From positions 1 through 64,000 of the forward strand of contig JBKJPX010000113.1 in the NCBI GenBank assembly GCA_046594215.1: 64,000 nucleotides of DNA. The letters run 5' to 3'. The position numbers and the translations under genes are program-made. Positions 8,068 through 16,862 of the stretch are shown one piece after another (position 1 is the first letter of the stretch; each line of letters starts with the position of its first letter). The stretch comes from Panacagrimonas sp046594215. Lineage in GTDB: Bacteria > Pseudomonadota > Gammaproteobacteria > Nevskiales > Nevskiaceae. The notes below the pieces were generated by a model that saw nothing but the letters and a program-made list of their open reading frames with translations, was not told the origin of the DNA and searched no databases.

Positions 8068-8784
8068 ATGTGCTCCAACTACAAAGCGGTCACTCGCATC
8101 GACCATCTGGTTAGCTTCTTCGGGGTGACGCGGGATTTCGCCGAGCCGCCGCCGGAATGGGCGCCGGAGATCTACCCGCTAAAGCTCGCGCCCTTCATAA
8201 GGCCGGCTACCGACGGCAGCGGCAATCGCATAGTTGAGAGTGGCCAATTCGGCTTGCTCCCGCACTTTGCGAAGGAACTGGCTTACGGCCGCAAGACGTA
8301 CAACTCCCGCAGCGAGACGGTCTCGATCCTTCCCAGCTTCAAAATCGCTTGGAAGCGCGGGCAGCGCTGCATCATCCCGGCAGAGAAGATCTACGAGCCC
8401 TGCTACGAATCGGGCAAGGCCGTGCGTTGGGCTATTGAGTTGCCAGCGGCTACTCCGATCGGCATCGCTGGCATCTGGGCAGAGCACCCGTCCATGAAGA
8501 TGCCGGACGGCTCGCCGCTTCTGTCGTTCGCAATGCTCACCGTGAACGCCGACGGCCACCCTGTGTTTCAACGAATGCACGGGCCGCAGGACGATAAAAG
8601 GATGGTCGTGATCCTGCACCCCGACGACTACGACCGCTGGCTGACCTGCCCGGTAGAAGACGCGCCGACGTTCTTCCGTCAGTACCTGGGAAATCTGAAC
8701 GCCTATGCCGCCCCCGCGCCGCCGCGAAAGCCCAAGGCGCAGCCCAAGGGCTCGCTGGAGTCGGACTTCCCGCCGCTGGTGTGA
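8068..8784 (+). CDS. SRAP-family peptidase (YedK/HMCES type)
   Basis: A SOS-response-associated peptidase of the YedK/HMCES family, which forms a thiazolidine crosslink with abasic sites in single-stranded DNA and so protects them. After removal of Met1, Cys2 becomes the N-terminal catalytic residue (MCSNYKAV). Asn79, Arg81 and Glu83 lie in YNSRSE. Glu110 in IPAEKIYEP corresponds to the usual YEW glutamate. The later segments GIAGIWAEH and the His in MHGPQDDKRMVVIL match the family, although the last has an insertion compared with the common HxRMP form. Length of 238 residues is normal. It is isolated in the accessory stretch; such genes are frequent on phages and islands. Confidence 0.92.
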   Translation: MCSNYKAVTRIDHLVSFFGVTRDFAEPPPEWAPEIYPLKLAPFIRPATDGSGNRIVESGQFGLLPHFAKELAYGRKTYNSRSETVSILPSFKIAWKRGQRCIIPAEKIYEPCYESGKAVRWAIELPAATPIGIAGIWAEHPSMKMPDGSPLLSFAMLTVNADGHPVFQRMHGPQDDKRMVVILHPDDYDRWLTCPVEDAPTFFRQYLGNLNAYAAPAPPRKPKAQPKGSLESDFPPLV

Positions 8785-8913
8785 CGGCGAGGGCTTGACC
8801 GTACAGTGTCCCGGTGCAGTAGCTTCCTCAGGCCCTGTCACCGGCCTGCGCGATGCACCGTTGGAAGCAGCGCTTCACTTGTCTGGACTGCGCGCAGTGC
8901 CTGGCGCGAGGTC

Positions 8914-9144
8914 ATGACGGACACGTGGGCGCCGAAACCGGAACCGACGCGACTGATGGCCGGCGGCTTCTATTGTTCGTACTGCGGCGCTCGGCGCTAT
9001 CTCGTGGTCCAGGTCGAGCTTCTGGTCGGGAGGTGGACCGATGCCTTCAAAGCAGAGGGCATGAGGCTCGGCCTGATCGACTTCGAAGAATCGGCGGCGC
9101 GGGACGTTGAGATCCGGATTGCGATCAGTACAAGGAAGCGTTGA
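8914..9144 (+). CDS. small hypothetical protein with one CxxC motif (76 aa)
   Basis: Not recognised. The product starts MTDTWAPKPEPTRLMAGGFY and contains the pair C-S-Y-C, then a segment rich in hydrophobic residues (LVVQVELLVGRW) and a basic end. One CxxC alone is not enough for a complete zinc site, so a redox or dimeric zinc role is only a guess. The ATG at 8914 follows a GAGG element. The frame is open further upstream, but that part has poor composition. A second frame overlapping it (8853-9110) also has a Cys cluster at its start, so the choice is uncertain. Confidence 0.4.
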   Translation: MTDTWAPKPEPTRLMAGGFYCSYCGARRYLVVQVELLVGRWTDAFKAEGMRLGLIDFEESAARDVEIRIAISTRKR

Positions 9145-9515
9145 CCCAGGCCGCCCTCAACAGACAGGGGGCAACTTTGGGGGCAACTCGAATTTGCGTC
9201 GAGGCCTATCAGTCGCGCAGACAGTCCCTTAGACGCGCAATTCGGGGGACGCCAGCCCACCAATTGAAGGACTCAAGAGGGTCCGAACGCAGCAACTCGA
9301 AACCCACCCCCGCGGTGGGTTTTTTCTTGGGCGTTCGTTCCCTCCCGTCATCGAGTACCAGGGGAACGCTCGAAAAGACGCGTGGCCCGGCACGCGCATC
9401 GAACTGCGCTTGCCGGCGCGCGGACGGCCTCGTCATGGGAACGCGGTGTAGCCTGAGCCTTGCATCGCACATCGCTCCCGCTCAGGCTTCGTCTCTCCCG
9501 AAACTCCTGCAAACT
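9145..9515. other. 371-nt intergenic stretch with short direct repeat and a terminator
   Basis: No gene is supported. It contains a tandem pair of GGGGGCAACT (9167-9176 and 9179-9188), 12 bp apart start to start, and a strong terminator at 9300-9325. The sequence between them shows no tRNA or integrase coding. The region could be an old integration border, but no attachment site could be defined. Confidence 0.5.
9300..9325 (+). terminator. Rho-independent terminator
   Basis: Stem AAACCCACC / GGTGGGTTT (9300-9308 with 9314-9322), loop CCCGC, followed by a run of T. It would stop transcripts from the small genes upstream and isolate the SRPBCC gene and the T6SS locus. Confidence 0.85.
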
Positions 9516-9929
9516 ATGCACCGCATCGATATCAGCCACACCTCGCGCCTCGCCCTGCCCGATCTGTTCGATGCGCTGGCGGACCATAACAACCTCGGAA
9601 GGGTGTTCGGCGTGCCGGTGCGTCGCATCAAGGACGGCGAGATCGCACCCAACGGCGTGGGCTCGGTGCGCAAGATCGGACCGGGTCCCCTCGGGATCGA
9701 GGAAACGGTCACGGCGCTGGCCGAGAACGAGTCGATCGACTACCGCATCACGCGCGGCGGCTTCCCGCTCAAGAACCACCGCGGACGCATCGAATTCGCC
9801 GACGCGGCCGGCGGTGGAAGCCGCGTGGAATGGACCATCGAGTTCGATTCGGCGCTTCCAGTGGCGGGCTCGGTGCTCGGACTCGTGCTCAAGCAGGCGA
9901 TCAGCAAGGGCCTCAAGCGGCTGGGCTAA
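9516..9929 (+). CDS. SRPBCC (START/polyketide-cyclase-like) family protein
   Basis: A 137-residue protein with the helix-grip fold layout: an opening strand (HRIDISHTSRL), a helix LFDALADHNN and a series of strands ending in a long helix (VLGLVLKQAISKGLKRL). Such proteins bind hydrophobic ligands; substrate and pathway are unknown. The ATG at 9516 is chosen because the fold begins there; the frame is open far upstream through the terminator, which is not coding. It precedes the T6SS operon by 133 nt but nothing links it to secretion. Confidence 0.7.
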   Translation: MHRIDISHTSRLALPDLFDALADHNNLGRVFGVPVRRIKDGEIAPNGVGSVRKIGPGPLGIEETVTALAENESIDYRITRGGFPLKNHRGRIEFADAAGGGSRVEWTIEFDSALPVAGSVLGLVLKQAISKGLKRLG

Positions 9930-10062
9930 TCTGCGCGGAAGTCGTGCGCGCCGACAGAAAAGTCTCGAGTGTGACCGCGCGCAAACGTCGAGCCTTGGAA
10001 GTCGCGGGCGCGAGTGTTAGGTTCGCACGCATACCAATGAAGGCAGACGGCTGGGGGCCCAT

Positions 10063-10779
10063 TTGCTGACGAGTTCGTACGGACGATCCGATCGGGGGAC
10101 AGTGCGCCAGCACAACGAGGACTCCTATCTCGACGATCCCGACAACCGGCTGTGGGCGGTCGCGGATGGCATGGGTGGGCACGAGGCGGGCGACGTCGCG
10201 AGCCAGACCATCGTCCGTCACCTGCGGCAGCTAGTGCGCGCGCCCCAGGTGGTGGACTACGTCGATCGCGTCGACGACGCGCTGGCCGCAGCCAATGCAG
10301 AGCTCATCAACTACGCCCAGACCCACCGACTGCAGATGGTCGGCTCGACTGCCTGCGTACTGGCCGATGCTGGTCACTACATGCTGTGCGCCTGGGCCGG
10401 CGACAGCCGGGTCTACCAGCTCGACGGCTCGGGCTTCCGCCAGCTCACGATCGATCACAACCAGGCGCGCGAAATGATGTTGACCGGCCAGTTCTCGGCT
10501 GCCGACCTGCAGAGCAACGCACAGGCCGCGGCACTGGTCCGTGCCGTCGGCGCCGAACCCAACCTTGTCGTCGAGTGGGCGGTGGCCGAAGCCAAGTCCA
10601 ACGACGTCTTCCTGCTCTGCTCCGACGGCGTCACCAAGGAAATGACCGACGAGGAGATTGCAGGCGAGCTGGCGAAGCCAACCCAGGTCAAGGAAATCGC
10701 CGACAAGCTCGTGGAAACCTGTCTGGCGCGCGGAGCGCGCGACAACATCACCGCCGTCGTCGTGCGAGTCGAGGCCTGA
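10063..10779 (+). CDS. pppA: T6SS-associated PP2C serine/threonine phosphatase PppA
   Basis: A PPM/PP2C phosphatase expected to dephosphorylate the targets of the neighbouring kinase PpkA and so switch the T6SS off. Metal-binding motifs are present in order: RQHNEDSYL, ADGMGGHEAGD, WAGDSRVY, CSDGVT and ARDNITAVVV. The 238-residue length is that of stand-alone PppA. The start appears to be TTG (10063), since the conserved N-terminus (SSYGRSDRGTVRQHNEDS) begins at once and no in-frame ATG is near; a GGGGG element lies just upstream. The gene is 7 nt before ppkA, as expected for an antagonistic pair. Confidence 0.92.
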   Translation: MLTSSYGRSDRGTVRQHNEDSYLDDPDNRLWAVADGMGGHEAGDVASQTIVRHLRQLVRAPQVVDYVDRVDDALAAANAELINYAQTHRLQMVGSTACVLADAGHYMLCAWAGDSRVYQLDGSGFRQLTIDHNQAREMMLTGQFSAADLQSNAQAAALVRAVGAEPNLVVEWAVAEAKSNDVFLLCSDGVTKEMTDEEIAGELAKPTQVKEIADKLVETCLARGARDNITAVVVRVEA

Positions 10780-10786
10780 GCCGCGC

Positions 10787-13700
10787 ATGACCAAGGTCCG
10801 GCAGTGGCTGGAGGACGTACGCCTGGGCCGCCTGAGCCTGGGTGAGCTCGTCGCAGCGATCAACGCGAGGGGCCGCGTGGAGGACGACGAGCACCTTCGC
10901 GACATGGAAGATCTCGACGCCCTTCTGCGGGACAGCAAGGTCGATCCGCGCCTCCATCGCGCCGTGAAGACCAAGCTCGCCGAACTGCAGAGCGCGCCGC
11001 TCACGCGCGCGCCCTCGCCCAGCACGCCACCGGACGATCGCACCGTATTCACCCCGCCGTCGAAACCGCCGTCGGTCTCGCCGGGGCCGTCTGCCCAGGA
11101 AGACGACGACAATCCGATTGGCGGCACCATCATCAGCCCGGTGTCGCTGCTGCCGCCGCAGCCGCCCAAGCCGTCGACGACGACGCAGACCGGCCCGCGT
11201 CCTCCGGCGCGGCCACCGACGCCGCCCAACTTCGACGCCACGGTAATGGCCTCGGCGCACTCGCTGGGTGATGACGACGACAACGGCGACGACGCCACCC
11301 GCATCCTGATTCCCGGTGCACGCCCGGCCCCGCCTCCGGCCCCCAGGGCGGCGACTCCGCCGCCCAAGGGCCAGCCTTCGGACGACGCCACGCAGATGCT
11401 GAGTTCGGGCCAGTTCAGCGCGGATGGCACGCGCCTGCTGCCTTCGGACAAGCGCCCGACGACCTTGACGCGCCCACCCTCGCCGACGCAGACCTCGGTC
11501 ACCGGCTCGCGGACGGGTTCGCACACCGGCTCCCAGACGGGCACCGGCACGGGTGGTACGAGCGGCAGTGCGCGCTCGTGGCGCAAGCTCGCCGACGCCG
11601 ATGCTCCCGAGGAGAAGGTCGACGTCGGGTCGCGCCTGAAAGACCGCTTCGTCCTCGAGAAGAAGATCGGCACTGGCGGCATGGGCGTGGTGTTCCTGGC
11701 CGTCGACGAACGCAAGATCGAGGCGCGCGACCGCAACCCCCGCGTCGCGGTCAAGGTGTTGAACGACGAGTTCCGCCGGCATCCCGATTCACTGATCGCA
11801 TTGCAACGCGAGTCGCGCCGCTCGCAGCAGCTGGCGCACGACAACATCGTGCGCGTCTACGACTTCGACAAGGACGGCTCGATCGTCTTCATGACGATGG
11901 AGTACGTCGACGGTGAGGACCTCAAGAACCTCATCCGCAGCCTCGATGGCAAGCAGATGCCGATCCAGGAGGCCTTCCCGATCATCGAGGGCATGGGTCG
12001 CGGCCTCGAGCGCGCGCACCGCGAAGGGGTGGTGCATTCGGACTTCAAGCCCGGCAACGTGATGCTCACCGCGTCGCGCGTTCCGAAAGTCTTCGACTTC
12101 GGCATCGCGCGTGCCGGCAAGGCGCGTTCCGATTCGGTCGGCGAGCAGACGGTCTTCGATGCTGGCTCGCTCGGCGCGCTGACACCGGCCTACGCCAGCC
12201 TCGAGATGTTGCAGGGCAAGGATCCCGAGCCCCAGGACGATCTGTACGCGCTGGCCTGCGTAGCCTACGAGCTGCTCGGCGGCGGACACCCGTTCAACAA
12301 GATCAACGCCGAACAGGCGATGAAGCAGGGCCTGGTCCCCAAGCGCATCACCACCCTGACCAACCTGCAGTGGAAGACGCTGCAGCGGGGCCTCGCGTTC
12401 CGCCGCGAGAATCGCGTCGCCACCGCGCAGGAATTCGTCGAAGGACTGCGCCCGCGCACCAAGCGAGAAAAGATGCTGCCGCTCGTCGCCGCGGGAGCAG
12501 GCGGACTGGTGGCCCTGGCGCTGCTGATCTGGCTGATCATCGCGATGGTCTACGGCAGCAAGGTGCGCGGTGTCGAGAAGTGCATCGGCAACTCGGAGTG
12601 CTCCGACGCCGCGGTGCTGGTCGAGCAACTCGGGAAGATCGATCCGAACGACCAGAAACGCATCCGCGAAGAGCGGCGCGACGAGATCAAGGGCATCTTC
12701 TACGGCACACTCGCCCGCCACTGGAAACCCGAGCAGGGTCGCTACGACTACGCCAAGGCGAAGAACGTCGTCGATCTCGCAGTGGGCCTGTACGGGTCGG
12801 ACTCGGCCTGGGTCAACGACCTTCGCACGGAACTGGACGCCGACCGCAACACGCAGCTGTCGCGCCTCAACGACGAATTCAGCAAGCAGATAGACGCCGG
12901 CCTGTTCAAGAATTCTGCTGATGACGGACACGCCCTGCTCTCGGTACTCGAAGCCGTTCGCGCGATCGACGCTTCGCAGCCGCTGCTCAAGGACGGTCGC
13001 ATCGTGCAGGGCTTCGAGCGCGGGATCCGAGAGAGCCTGAACGATCCGCAGCTGGAACCCGCCACGCAGGTCGACACCGCCACCAAGCGCATCGAACTGG
13101 CGCGCGGCTATCTCACCGCTTCGTTGCTCAAGCCCCTGGAATCCGACCTCGCCTTGCGCCGCGAACAGATCGCCTCCACCGCCGACGAAGACCAGCGCCT
13201 GGCCGCGGCCCGCAAGCAGCGCAAGCAGCGCATCGACGCCGTCGCCGCCCTGCTGAACGCTGCCGCCGACTCTCCCGAATGGCGCACGCGCATGCGCGAT
13301 GCCTGGATCGCTGCGCGCGAAGCCGCGGGCGAGGAAGACGCCGACCTGCGCAAGCTCGGCCAGTCGCTGGGCAACATGCTGCTGGTGCAGAGCACCGCTG
13401 CGCAGCGCGCCGACAGCCTGGAGTCCGCGGCCGAATCGGCACGCCTGGGCCTGGAACTGCTGCCCAACGACGATCGCCTCGACCGCCAGGCCAAGGCCGT
13501 CAGCGCCGCCAGCGAGCGCAAGATCGCGGAAGCCTCTAACGAATCCGATCGCCTGCGCCTGAACCTTGCGCGCATCGACCAGTTGGTTGGCCGCCCGGCC
13601 GCCACCACGGCGTGGATCGCCGAAGTCGACAACGCGTTCAAGACTGTTGCCGGCAAGGCCGACGCGGCCAGCATCGCGAGTCGTCGCGAACAGTTCGCGC

Positions 13701-15319
13701 AGGCACTCGAGAAGATGGTGTCCGAGACCGTAGCGGCCGGCGATTTCGCCCGTGCCGAACCGCTCGCCGCGCGTGCTGCCGCCATCGATGCCACCGACCG
13801 GCGCCTCGCCGCGTTGCCGACGACGGTCGAGGAAGAGCGCCGCAAGGCACAGGCCTCACAGGTCGCCAAGCTCAACGAGCTGATCAAGCAGAAGAGCTTC
13901 ACGCCGGAATGGCAGAAGGCGGTCGACAACGCGATGGCCGCGACGCGCGGCATGAGCGATCCCTCGCTGCCACCGATGCTCGAAGCGCTCGGCGCCGCCT
14001 ACGCCGAACGTATCGACAAGCTCGCGCAGGAAAAGAGCTACGCCGCTGCGGGCCAGCTGGCCGACGCCGGCGCCAAGCGCGTGCCGCAATCCGTCGCCCT
14101 GCGCGCGGCCCGCGCACGCTTCGACGAGGTGCAGAAGCAGGACAGCGTGTCCCGCGACCAGGAACAGAAGACGTTCAAGATCCAGGAACTCGAGCGCACG
14201 ATCGCACTCAAGTCAGCGGCCGCCGAACTGCCGGATGCGATCAATGCGCTGCAGCTGCTGCGCAAGCTGGATCCCGAGAACATTTACGCCAACACCGAAG
14301 GCCCCAAGCAGATCGCTGAAGGCGCGCTCAAGCTGGCGGAGCGTTTCGCCGGCAAGAACGATTACGACAACGCGCTCAAGACGGTGGATCGTGGCGTGGC
14401 CGTGCTGCGCACCTCCGCACTGACGCAGGCGCGGGCGCGCTACGAGACCGCCGGCTGCGGCGCCGACCTCGATCGCGAACTGAAGAGGCGCGGCTCGGTG
14501 CCCGACGTCCGCGTCGGCCAGTGCATCGCGGTGCTCAAGAGGAACGACCCAGCATCCTATGCCAGGTACCGGTCTCTCGAAAGCGGTGCGCCAACCTCGC
14601 CCCCCACGCCAACTCCGACACCGCCGCCCGTTCCGGTTCCGACGCCCGTGCCCACTCCGGTCCCGACGCCCACGCCCACGCCGGACGTGCCGACGCCGCA
14701 GGCCTCCGGTCCCGATCCGTGCAAGAAGAGCTTCTCCAGCCACGGCACGCGTGCGCGCGGCCAGTGCACCGATCCGCTGCAGGGCGACCAGGGACCGATC
14801 ATCGTCGTGGTGGCGGGCATGGGCACGTTCGGCATCACGCAGATGGAAATCGCCAACCTGCACTACGGGATGTACTGCCGAGCGACAGGGTCCTGTGCGC
14901 CGCCCAACGCCGATCACCTGATGCCGGTCACGCGCGTGAGCGCCAACGACGCCAAGAACTTCGCCAGGTGGCTCAGCGCCGCCACGGGCCGCCGTTATCG
15001 GCTGCCGACCGAGGCCGAGTGGAAGCACGCGGCGACGCAGGGCGGGCAGGATCCGCTGGTTGAGGGCTACTGCAAGGTCACGCAAGGGGACAAGGTCATC
15101 ACCACCGCGCCCCGCCAGGTCAATGCGGGTGTCATGAACGGCTGGGGACTGGTGAACACCGTCGGCAACGTGCGCGAGATCGTCGACACCGGCGGCGGCT
15201 TCGCCGCAGTGGGCGGCAGCTACCAGGATGAGCCGAAGGACTGCGATTCGGATGCCCGCCGCGCCTTCTCTGGTCCGGAAGACGCCACCGGCTTCCGTCT
15301 CGTGCGCGAGATCGACTGA
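10787..15319 (+). CDS. ppkA: T6SS serine/threonine kinase PpkA fused to a formylglycine-generating-enzyme-like domain
   Basis: An inner-membrane Ser/Thr kinase that by analogy phosphorylates an FHA protein or TssL to trigger T6SS assembly. Order: N-terminal helical part; Pro/Thr-rich linker (about 80-260); kinase domain (about 285-560) with GTGGMG at 295-300, Lys323, H417-S-D419-F-K421 and DFG at 437-439; one membrane segment (about 564-590); long alpha-helical periplasmic region; Pro-rich hinge near 1270-1300; FGE/sulfatase-modifying-factor-like domain from about 1338 (RLPTEAEWKHA, NTVGNVREIV, GGSYQDE, GFRLVRE). The catalytic loop reads HSD, not HRD, so it is a non-RD kinase. The linker carries six threonines in a D/G-x-T-x-hydrophobic setting (Thr86, 114, 152, 171, 202, 215), likely autophosphorylation or FHA-docking sites. 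Length is 1510 residues, far above the simple PpkA. Kinase-FGE fusions are known from xanthomonad T6SS. Confidence 0.92.
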   Translation: MTKVRQWLEDVRLGRLSLGELVAAINARGRVEDDEHLRDMEDLDALLRDSKVDPRLHRAVKTKLAELQSAPLTRAPSPSTPPDDRTVFTPPSKPPSVSPGPSAQEDDDNPIGGTIISPVSLLPPQPPKPSTTTQTGPRPPARPPTPPNFDATVMASAHSLGDDDDNGDDATRILIPGARPAPPPAPRAATPPPKGQPSDDATQMLSSGQFSADGTRLLPSDKRPTTLTRPPSPTQTSVTGSRTGSHTGSQTGTGTGGTSGSARSWRKLADADAPEEKVDVGSRLKDRFVLEKKIGTGGMGVVFLAVDERKIEARDRNPRVAVKVLNDEFRRHPDSLIALQRESRRSQQLAHDNIVRVYDFDKDGSIVFMTMEYVDGEDLKNLIRSLDGKQMPIQEAFPIIEGMGRGLERAHREGVVHSDFKPGNVMLTASRVPKVFDFGIARAGKARSDSVGEQTVFDAGSLGALTPAYASLEMLQGKDPEPQDDLYALACVAYELLGGGHPFNKINAEQAMKQGLVPKRITTLTNLQWKTLQRGLAFRRENRVATAQEFVEGLRPRTKREKMLPLVAAGAGGLVALALLIWLIIAMVYGSKVRGVEKCIGNSECSDAAVLVEQLGKIDPNDQKRIREERRDEIKGIFYGTLARHWKPEQGRYDYAKAKNVVDLAVGLYGSDSAWVNDLRTELDADRNTQLSRLNDEFSKQIDAGLFKNSADDGHALLSVLEAVRAIDASQPLLKDGRIVQGFERGIRESLNDPQLEPATQVDTATKRIELARGYLTASLLKPLESDLALRREQIASTADEDQRLAAARKQRKQRIDAVAALLNAAADSPEWRTRMRDAWIAAREAAGEEDADLRKLGQSLGNMLLVQSTAAQRADSLESAAESARLGLELLPNDDRLDRQAKAVSAASERKIAEASNESDRLRLNLARIDQLVGRPAATTAWIAEVDNAFKTVAGKADAASIASRREQFAQALEKMVSETVAAGDFARAEPLAARAAAIDATDRRLAALPTTVEEERRKAQASQVAKLNELIKQKSFTPEWQKAVDNAMAATRGMSDPSLPPMLEALGAAYAERIDKLAQEKSYAAAGQLADAGAKRVPQSVALRAARARFDEVQKQDSVSRDQEQKTFKIQELERTIALKSAAAELPDAINALQLLRKLDPENIYANTEGPKQIAEGALKLAERFAGKNDYDNALKTVDRGVAVLRTSALTQARARYETAGCGADLDRELKRRGSVPDVRVGQCIAVLKRNDPASYARYRSLESGAPTSPPTPTPTPPPVPVPTPVPTPVPTPTPTPDVPTPQASGPDPCKKSFSSHGTRARGQCTDPLQGDQGPIIVVVAGMGTFGITQMEIANLHYGMYCRATGSCAPPNADHLMPVTRVSANDAKNFARWLSAATGRRYRLPTEAEWKHAATQGGQDPLVEGYCKVTQGDKVITTAPRQVNAGVMNGWGLVNTVGNVREIVDTGGGFAAVGGSYQDEPKDCDSDARRAFSGPEDATGFRLVREID

Positions 15320-16011
15320 TGAACTCCGCGGCCGAGGTCAACCGCGAACTGACGCGCCTGGACGCCGAGCTTCGTGCCGGTGGCATCGATCGTTCGATGT
15401 TCCGGTCCAAGCGGCGCAAGCTCTTGCTGGACTTCGAGGAGCGCCAGACCACCACGACGCCCGGAGTGCTGACCGGAAACGAGGTCACGCTCGTGGATCC
15501 GCCGGCTGGCCTGCCCCTGCACCTGCCTGCATCGGCGCCGGCCCCGGCGCCGTCAGCGCCGCCCCCTGAAGCAAACACGCCCACCCGCAGTCCGGCGCTC
15601 GGCATCGCCGTGCTGTTGATCGGCGTTCTCGTGGTGCTTGCGCTGGCCAGCTGGTGGGTGTTCAAGCCCAAGTCCGCGGTCGCGACGACGCCAGCCGTCG
15701 GCGCCCCGGCTTCCGCGCCGGCCGCAGCGGCACCGATTGCGGGAGCCGAAACGCCGCAGTCGGTCGCCTCTGTCCTGCTCGCCACGGAGTGGACCGACGC
15801 CGACGTCAACGGCTTCCTGCAGCACTGGCGTCAGTTGTCGCCGGAGGCGATCAGGTCCGCCACTGAAGATTCCCGGATCTGGCTGCTCCGCGGCGAGACC
15901 GGCAGACGACTTCGCGAGGCCCGTGAGGCCGAATCGGTCGAGCATTCCGCCGAATTGCAGGTCCGCGTGCACCAACTCGAGCAACTGCAGGCGACCATTC
16001 GCAGCCCTTGA
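15319..16011 (+). CDS. hypothetical single-pass membrane protein, T6SS-associated
   Basis: Not recognised as a named family. The 230-residue product has a soluble, charged N-terminus (about 1-40), a Pro/Ala-rich linker containing NEVTLVDPP, one membrane segment at about residues 92-114 (GIAVLLIGVLVVLALASWW), an Ala/Pro-rich spacer and a helical C-terminus of about 70 residues, possibly coiled coil (HSAELQVRVHQLEQLQ). Its ATG overlaps the ppkA stop (TGATG), so it is translationally coupled to the kinase and may be a partner or periplasmic sensor for it. Function is unknown. Confidence 0.75.
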   Translation: MNSAAEVNRELTRLDAELRAGGIDRSMFRSKRRKLLLDFEERQTTTTPGVLTGNEVTLVDPPAGLPLHLPASAPAPAPSAPPPEANTPTRSPALGIAVLLIGVLVVLALASWWVFKPKSAVATTPAVGAPASAPAAAAPIAGAETPQSVASVLLATEWTDADVNGFLQHWRQLSPEAIRSATEDSRIWLLRGETGRRLREAREAESVEHSAELQVRVHQLEQLQATIRSP

Positions 16012-16213
16012 TGACGTATCTTTTTCGTGCACGCCAGCGCGTGCATGATGAAGATCACACGCCGCGGGAATCCGGCATTGACAGCATTTGACGGCACACA
16101 GACATTAACGGCCCGCGCAAAGCGGCGGCGCGAGCAAAGGCTGTACGAGGAAAAGATACCGGCCGAAGGTCGGCCTAGAAGCAGCTGAAAAGCTGACTAT
16201 CGGAGTAAGGGAC
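16012..16213 (+). other. 202-nt leader with several hairpins
   Basis: The gap contains a 7-bp hairpin TGCACGC/GCGTGCA (16028-16045), a 6-bp hairpin GGCCGA/TCGGCC (16161-16175) and a 5-bp hairpin with a GAAA tetraloop (CAGCT-GAAA-AGCTG, 16182-16195) close before the next gene. This could be an RNA leader with regulatory structure or a promoter region; it matches no riboswitch consensus that I can verify. Confidence 0.4.
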
Positions 16214-16837
16214 GTGCGAAGCCGAAGCGGGAGCTGCGCCGCGCCGTTGGTAATGACACGCGGAGCGGCCGCCGCCCAGGACGGGATGCTGCCGCCGGCC
16301 AGTCCCCCGCTTCGCTCGATCACGGTCAGCAGCGGCAGCGACATCTCCACCGGGCAGATCCGCGGCAGCGGCGTCACGCTCGACTCGGGCGGTGACCCGT
16401 CGATTCGGACGAATGGCCAGATCAACGGGGGCGATGGGGGCGTGGTCATCCGCGCCGTCGGCGATGTCTCGCAGGATCCCGGCCGCGGGACCGCGGCCGC
16501 GCTGATCGGCAACCGAGTCGACATAAACGCCGGCGGCGACGTCGGACTGATCACGCTGCCGCTCAACGTGGACGCTGGCGGTGGCTCGGTCGCCATCGAC
16601 TTCTCGAACTCGGGCGCGGTCGCCTTTGTGTCTGGTCTGTTCGGCAGCCTCAACGAAAGCTCGAGGGTACTGGGCCTGGGCGCCGACACGGTGCTCAGCA
16701 ACAGCGCCGGCGCGATCCAGTCCTCGTTCGAGGAACGCGCGAACTTCAAGCTCGATAGCAGCCAGTTCGCCACCGAGACCCGCATCTTCGCGGTCGAGGG
16801 CAGCGGCATTCTTCCGCCCGAAGATCAGCGCGAATAA
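16214..16837 (+). CDS. short filamentous-haemagglutinin-tail-like protein
   Basis: A 207-residue protein with Gly/Asn-rich, beta-helix-like sequence (SGSDISTGQIRGSGVTL, NRVDINAGGDVGL) and an ending (LDSSQFATETRIFAVEGSG, then PPEDQRE) reminiscent of the C-terminal tails of large filamentous-haemagglutinin-type adhesins. The start is uncertain: GTG at 16214 or an internal ATG; no good signal peptide is visible. It may be the surviving tail of a once larger adhesin or a small secreted protein in its own right. It sits between the kinase block and tssA on the same strand. Confidence 0.5.
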   Translation: MRSRSGSCAAPLVMTRGAAAAQDGMLPPASPPLRSITVSSGSDISTGQIRGSGVTLDSGGDPSIRTNGQINGGDGGVVIRAVGDVSQDPGRGTAAALIGNRVDINAGGDVGLITLPLNVDAGGGSVAIDFSNSGAVAFVSGLFGSLNESSRVLGLGADTVLSNSAGAIQSSFEERANFKLDSSQFATETRIFAVEGSGILPPEDQRE

Positions 16838-16862
16838 GTCATCTCACTCAGGAAACGAAACC

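Noticed and set aside
9145..9330. tRNA or tmRNA fragment as an integration site
   Set aside because: Some stretches end in CCACC-like sequence, but no cloverleaf or T-loop consensus could be built.
10231..11847. Long open frame on the minus strand opposite pppA and ppkA
   Set aside because: The plus strand encodes two clear proteins here; the antisense frame is Ser/Arg-rich without any domain and results from high GC. The same holds for other long antisense frames, for example 11789-12931, 33744-35837, 38501-41365 and 52593-54839.
16081..16213. Cyclic-di-GMP (GEMM) riboswitch before the haemagglutinin-like gene
   Set aside because: A CGCAAAGC stretch and hairpins are present, but the conserved GEMM core and tetraloop-receptor order could not be matched.
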